Source: UBA8337 sp963932545 (GTDB lineage: Bacteria > Pseudomonadota > Alphaproteobacteria > RS24). From it: DNA of 64,000 nucleotides. Location: positions 1 through 64,000 of the forward strand of contig CAWVRH010000011.1 of NCBI GenBank assembly GCA_963932545.1. The letters are read 5' to 3'. Below are positions 61,617-64,000 of this stretch, piece after piece. The notes beneath the pieces are model-generated. The model was not told the DNA's origin. It saw only the letters and a program-made list of their open reading frames with translations, and ran no database searches. The position numbers and the translations under genes were made by a program. The first letter of the stretch is position 1. Each line of letters begins with the position of its first letter.

Positions 61617-63185
61617 TCAGGCGGTCAGACTATCCGGCGCCTGTTTTTCTCGTTTAATCAACAATTTATTCAAAGCACTAATATAAGCCCGTGCCGAGGC
61701 GACCATTGTATCGGTATCGGCGGCGCGACCAATTACCGTTTTACCGCTTTCTTCCAAACGCACACTCACTTCGGCTTGTGCATCCGTACCTTGTGTCACC
61801 GCATGGACTTGGTAAAGCTGCAAATCTGCTTCATGCGGGAACAAAGCTTTAATCGCATTGAACGTCGCATCGACGGGGCCGTCGCCTATGCTTTCCACTT
61901 CGGTTTCCTTGCCGTCGATATCGAGCTTCAAAACAGCCTCTTGGGGGCCGTGCGAACCCGCAACAACGCGCAAAGACACGAGTTTAATACGGTCGATACC
62001 TTTGGCAACTTCATCATCGATCAACGCGATAATATCATCATCAAACACATGTTTTTTGCGGTCGGCCAGCTCTTTAAAGCGCACAAAAGCTTCTTGCAAT
62101 CGGTTGTCGCCCAATTGATAGCCGAGATTGTTAATCTTATCGCGAAACGCATGACGTCCAGAATGCTTGCCCATCACCAAAGATGTTTTGGAAATACCGA
62201 CGCTTTCGGGCGTCATAATTTCATAGGTCTGATTGTTCTTCAGCATGCCATCTTGGTGAATACCGCTCTCATGCGCGAACGCATTCTGGCCAACAATCGC
62301 CTTGTTGTATTGCACTGGGAAAGCCGTCACAGACGACACTAATTTGGAGGCGCGCGACAGCATTTGTGTCTCGATGTTGCTCCATTGTGGCATCAAGTCA
62401 TTGCGCACATTCAGCGCCATGACAACCTCTTCCAAGGCAGCATTGCCCGCGCGTTCGCCGAGGCCGTTAATGGTGCATTCGACTTGGCGCGCGCCCGCGC
62501 GAACGCCAGCCAAGGAATTGGCAACCGCAAGACCCAAATCATTATGGCAATGCGTAGAGATAATCGCTTTATCGATATTCGGTACACGCTCGCGCAACAT
62601 GGTAATCATCTCGAAATATTCCTGCGGCATCGTATAGCCCACAGTGTCTGGAATATTAATGGTCGTCGCGCCAGCTCGGATGGCTGTTTCGACGCTTGCA
62701 CATAAGAAATCATGGTCTGTGCGCGTCGCGTCTTCTGGCGACCATTCCACATTGTCTGTATGATCGCGCGCACGCGCCACCGAACTTGCAATGGCTTGCA
62801 TTACCTCTTCCGGCTCCATTTGCAATTTGTGTTTCATATGCACAGGACTGGTAGAGATAAACGTATGGATACGCGGGTTTTTTGCGTGTTTTAACGCATC
62901 TGCCGCCCGGTCGATGTCTTTGGCACCGGCGCGAGCCAAGCCACAAACTTGGGCATTTTTCACCAATTTTGCGACTTCGCTTACGCTTTCAAAGTCACCG
63001 TTCGAGGCAATGGGAAATCCAGCTTCGATAACATCGACACCCATCGTGTCCAAGATTTCAGCAACTTGCAGTTTTTCTTCCAAAGTCATGGAAGCGCCTG
63101 GCGACTGTTCGCCATCGCGCAAAGTTGTGTCGAAAATATAAATGCGGTCGCTTGCAGCGCCTGTTTGTTTTGTTGAATTGGTCAT
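61617..63185 (-). CDS. leuA: 2-isopropylmalate synthase
   Basis: A 522-residue enzyme for the first committed step of leucine synthesis (2-oxoisovalerate plus acetyl-CoA). The TIM barrel starts FDTTLRDGEQSPGASMTLEE; metal ligands are in TLRDGE and STHCHNDLGLAVANSLAG; GLGERAGNAALEEVVMAL is also diagnostic. The C-terminal regulatory domain (about 390-510), the leucine feedback site, is present. A leader peptide, a long hairpin and a sequestrable ribosome site (AAGGA 7 nt from the ATG) lie upstream. Confidence 0.97.
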   Translation of the reverse strand: MTNSTKQTGAASDRIYIFDTTLRDGEQSPGASMTLEEKLQVAEILDTMGVDVIEAGFPIASNGDFESVSEVAKLVKNAQVCGLARAGAKDIDRAADALKHAKNPRIHTFISTSPVHMKHKLQMEPEEVMQAIASSVARARDHTDNVEWSPEDATRTDHDFLCASVETAIRAGATTINIPDTVGYTMPQEYFEMITMLRERVPNIDKAIISTHCHNDLGLAVANSLAGVRAGARQVECTINGLGERAGNAALEEVVMALNVRNDLMPQWSNIETQMLSRASKLVSSVTAFPVQYNKAIVGQNAFAHESGIHQDGMLKNNQTYEIMTPESVGISKTSLVMGKHSGRHAFRDKINNLGYQLGDNRLQEAFVRFKELADRKKHVFDDDIIALIDDEVAKGIDRIKLVSLRVVAGSHGPQEAVLKLDIDGKETEVESIGDGPVDATFNAIKALFPHEADLQLYQVHAVTQGTDAQAEVSVRLEESGKTVIGRAADTDTMVASARAYISALNKLLIKREKQAPDSLTA

Positions 63186-63190
63186 TTTAT

Positions 63191-63319
63191 CATCCTTCTA
63201 GAGAGGCTTTTACCTAGCTTTTTTAGGCATATGCCATTGTGTTTTGTTCCTAAATCACCCCCTGAGAACGCGCCGTGCATGGGCCTGTCCGATCTCAGGG
63301 GCAGATTAGGAGAAGGATG
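63191..63319 (-). promoter_or_regulatory. leuA leader structure: hairpin plus Shine-Dalgarno/anti-Shine-Dalgarno pair
   Basis: In the minus-strand transcript the leader-peptide Leu-codon segment CAUCCUUCU (63311-63319) is fully complementary over 9 nt to the leuA ribosome-site segment AGAAGGAUG (63191-63199). Between them CCCCUGAGA/UCUCAGGGG (63293-63301 with 63259-63267) forms a 9-bp stem, extended by CCUAAUC (63304-63310) with GAUUUAGG (63249-63256, one bulge). No T tract follows the hairpin, so an intrinsic attenuator terminator is not seen. Confidence 0.6.
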
Positions 63320-63438
63320 GTAAGTAAGTCGTTTGGCCGAACCAATTTCTTGCTCTCGCCCGAGGCCGCGCGCAAACTCGCAACACCGCCAGAAGGCAGA
63401 GTGTGTATGGAGTTTATAAAATTGGCCTGAGCCATCAT
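63295..63438 (-). CDS. leuL: leucine-rich leader peptide of leuA (47 aa)
   Basis: The frame starts at the first ATG of ATGATG with an AGAGGCG site 5-6 nt upstream and ends ...NDLLTILLLICP-stop: five Leu and two Ile in the last ten residues. The Leu codons are TTA, CTT, CTT, CTC and CTA. The stop codon lies in the 5' arm of the downstream hairpin. Position, composition and hairpin overlap fit a ribosome-stalling leader peptide for a leucine gene. It is longer than enteric leuL (28 codons), with a non-repetitive first part. Confidence 0.75.
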   Translation of the reverse strand: MMAQANFINSIHTLPSGGVASLRAASGESKKLVRPNDLLTILLLICP

Positions 63439-63491
63439 TTTGCGCCTCTTTTGGAACCAATTTTTCGTTCCGTAAAAATTCTTATCTATAA

Positions 63492-63520
63492 TGTTTATCC
63501 AAGCAAAACAGCCATGGCAA
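63492..63520 (-). promoter_or_regulatory. putative promoter of the leuA leader
   Basis: On the minus strand TTGCCA (63515-63520), 17 nt and TAAACA (63492-63497) precede the leader peptide by about 55 nt. A TATAGA just downstream is an alternative -10 with no matching -35. Confidence 0.45.
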
Positions 63521-63595
63521 GCACTTTCATCTGGATAGCTAAGCCCACATTCCGTCGATTTTTCAAACAAAAAGGATAAAGGCCCAAGCAGCCCA

Positions 63596-64000
63596 TTAGC
63601 TGGCATCTCGCCCCGCCAAAGATGCCGCCCGTTCGGCCACATGCTGAATTAGGAAATCCATCACGGCTCGCACATGCCCAAGGCGCGCCAAATCGGTTCT
63701 GGTAAGCAGCCATAACTCCAAATTCCCGACTAAATCAGGCCCAATGAGCTGCACCAAACCCGTTTGCGGCTGCGCTACAAAACACGGCAAGGCGGCCAAA
63801 GCCTCCCCCCCTAAAACGGCATTCATCCGAGTGGCCACGCTGGACGAGCGCATGACCACTTTGGCATTTTTTTCCGCTCGCGAGAGCCACCAAACAGGCC
63901 CCAAGGGGCGCTCTTCTTCCGAAAATGCGACGACTTGATGACCCGATAAATCGCCAGCACTATTTATCTCGCCAAATTTCTTCACATAGGCAGGCGTCGC
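63596..64000 (-). CDS. LysR-type transcriptional regulator (C-terminal part, cut by the window edge)
   Basis: The last 134 codons of a gene that continues beyond the right edge. The sequence ATPAYVKKFGEI..DLSGHQVV and the later IGPDLVGNLELWLLTRTDLA and RVRAVMDFL-like end (HVRAVMDFLIQHVAER) match the effector domain of LysR regulators. The DNA-binding half is outside the window. It is transcribed towards the leuA leader, with 75 bp between its stop and the proposed promoter; whether it controls leuA cannot be told. Confidence 0.85.
   Translation of the reverse strand, partial: ATPAYVKKFGEINSAGDLSGHQVVAFSEEERPLGPVWWLSRAEKNAKVVMRSSSVATRMNAVLGGEALAALPCFVAQPQTGLVQLIGPDLVGNLELWLLTRTDLARLGHVRAVMDFLIQHVAERAASLAGRDAS

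Noticed and set aside
63259..63301. leuA leader hairpin as a classical intrinsic attenuator
   Set aside because: Stem is strong, but no T tract follows on the transcribed strand, so Rho-independent termination is not supported.
63182..63460. 92-codon frame over the leuA leader whose stop overlaps the leuA ATG
   Set aside because: It would start at TTG with no ribosome site and its peptide has no leucine run. The 47-codon frame in another register has a ribosome site and the Leu/Ile-rich end.
1..64000. undescribed defence system, prophage or secretion cluster
   Set aside because: Gene by gene the window is housekeeping or metabolic; no toxin-antitoxin pair, nuclease/helicase cluster, phage or transposase gene was found. 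The unusual content is regulatory leaders rather than a new protein system.

Overview
The window is a gene-dense chromosomal segment of an alphaproteobacterium; I cannot place it more finely. Pointers are the C4 (Shemin) haem gene hemA, a LexA box of the alphaproteobacterial GTTC-N7-GTTC type ahead of an imuA-imuB-dnaE2 mutagenesis cassette, a MarR/OmpR pair resembling Rhodobacter PetP/PetR near petABC, a DnaG primase missing zinc ligands, a UbiK/BMFP protein and an ELM1-family protein. Base composition looks even, and I see no insertion sequence, prophage, CRISPR array or rRNA. Most of the window is core genome.

Layout. 1-3.65 kb: tandem MAPEG paralogues, a metal-dependent amidohydrolase and a COG0523 GTPase. 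3.65-8.6 kb (minus): yqeY, dnaG, rpoD, panD and tRNA-Ile(CAU). 8.6-14.1 kb: carAB behind a leader with an intrinsic terminator and a short ORF read through it, then greA. 14.1-22.5 kb: an Lrp regulator, an ELM1 protein, trxB and the SOS cassette. 22.5-31.4 kb: a methyltransferase, ilvE, petP/petR/kinase, proC, a YbjN protein, ubiK, lgt, a MidA methyltransferase and pgeF. 31.5-35.3 kb: prs, rplY, pth and ychF. 35.4-42.5 kb: petABC diverging from hemF, then (minus) a GNAT-DUF1285-Nudix-DUF6111-cca operon. 42.7-49.3 kb: a cation/Ca2+ exchanger and an acyl-CoA synthetase/2-hydroxyacid dehydrogenase/two acyl-CoA dehydrogenase cluster. 49.4-54.6 kb: hemA, hemH, a small membrane protein, an MFS transporter, a DUF3108 protein and grxC. 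54.6-63.5 kb (minus): leuL-leuA-mreB-mreC-mreD-mrdA-rodA and an M20 peptidase. The right edge cuts a LysR-type gene.

Functional links. Haem synthesis (hemA, hemH, hemF) lies close to the haem-containing bc1 complex and the PetP/PetR-like regulators. The elongation machinery (MreBCD, PBP2, RodA) sits 26 bp behind leuA with no visible terminator.

The most notable material is regulatory. carAB has a pyrBI-like arrangement in which a 49-codon ORF is translated through a strong terminator and ends on the carA start codon. leuA has a leucine-rich leader peptide whose Leu codons are complementary over 9 nt to the leuA Shine-Dalgarno region, which suggests translational rather than transcriptional attenuation. 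Both were read by eye and need folding and comparative analysis.
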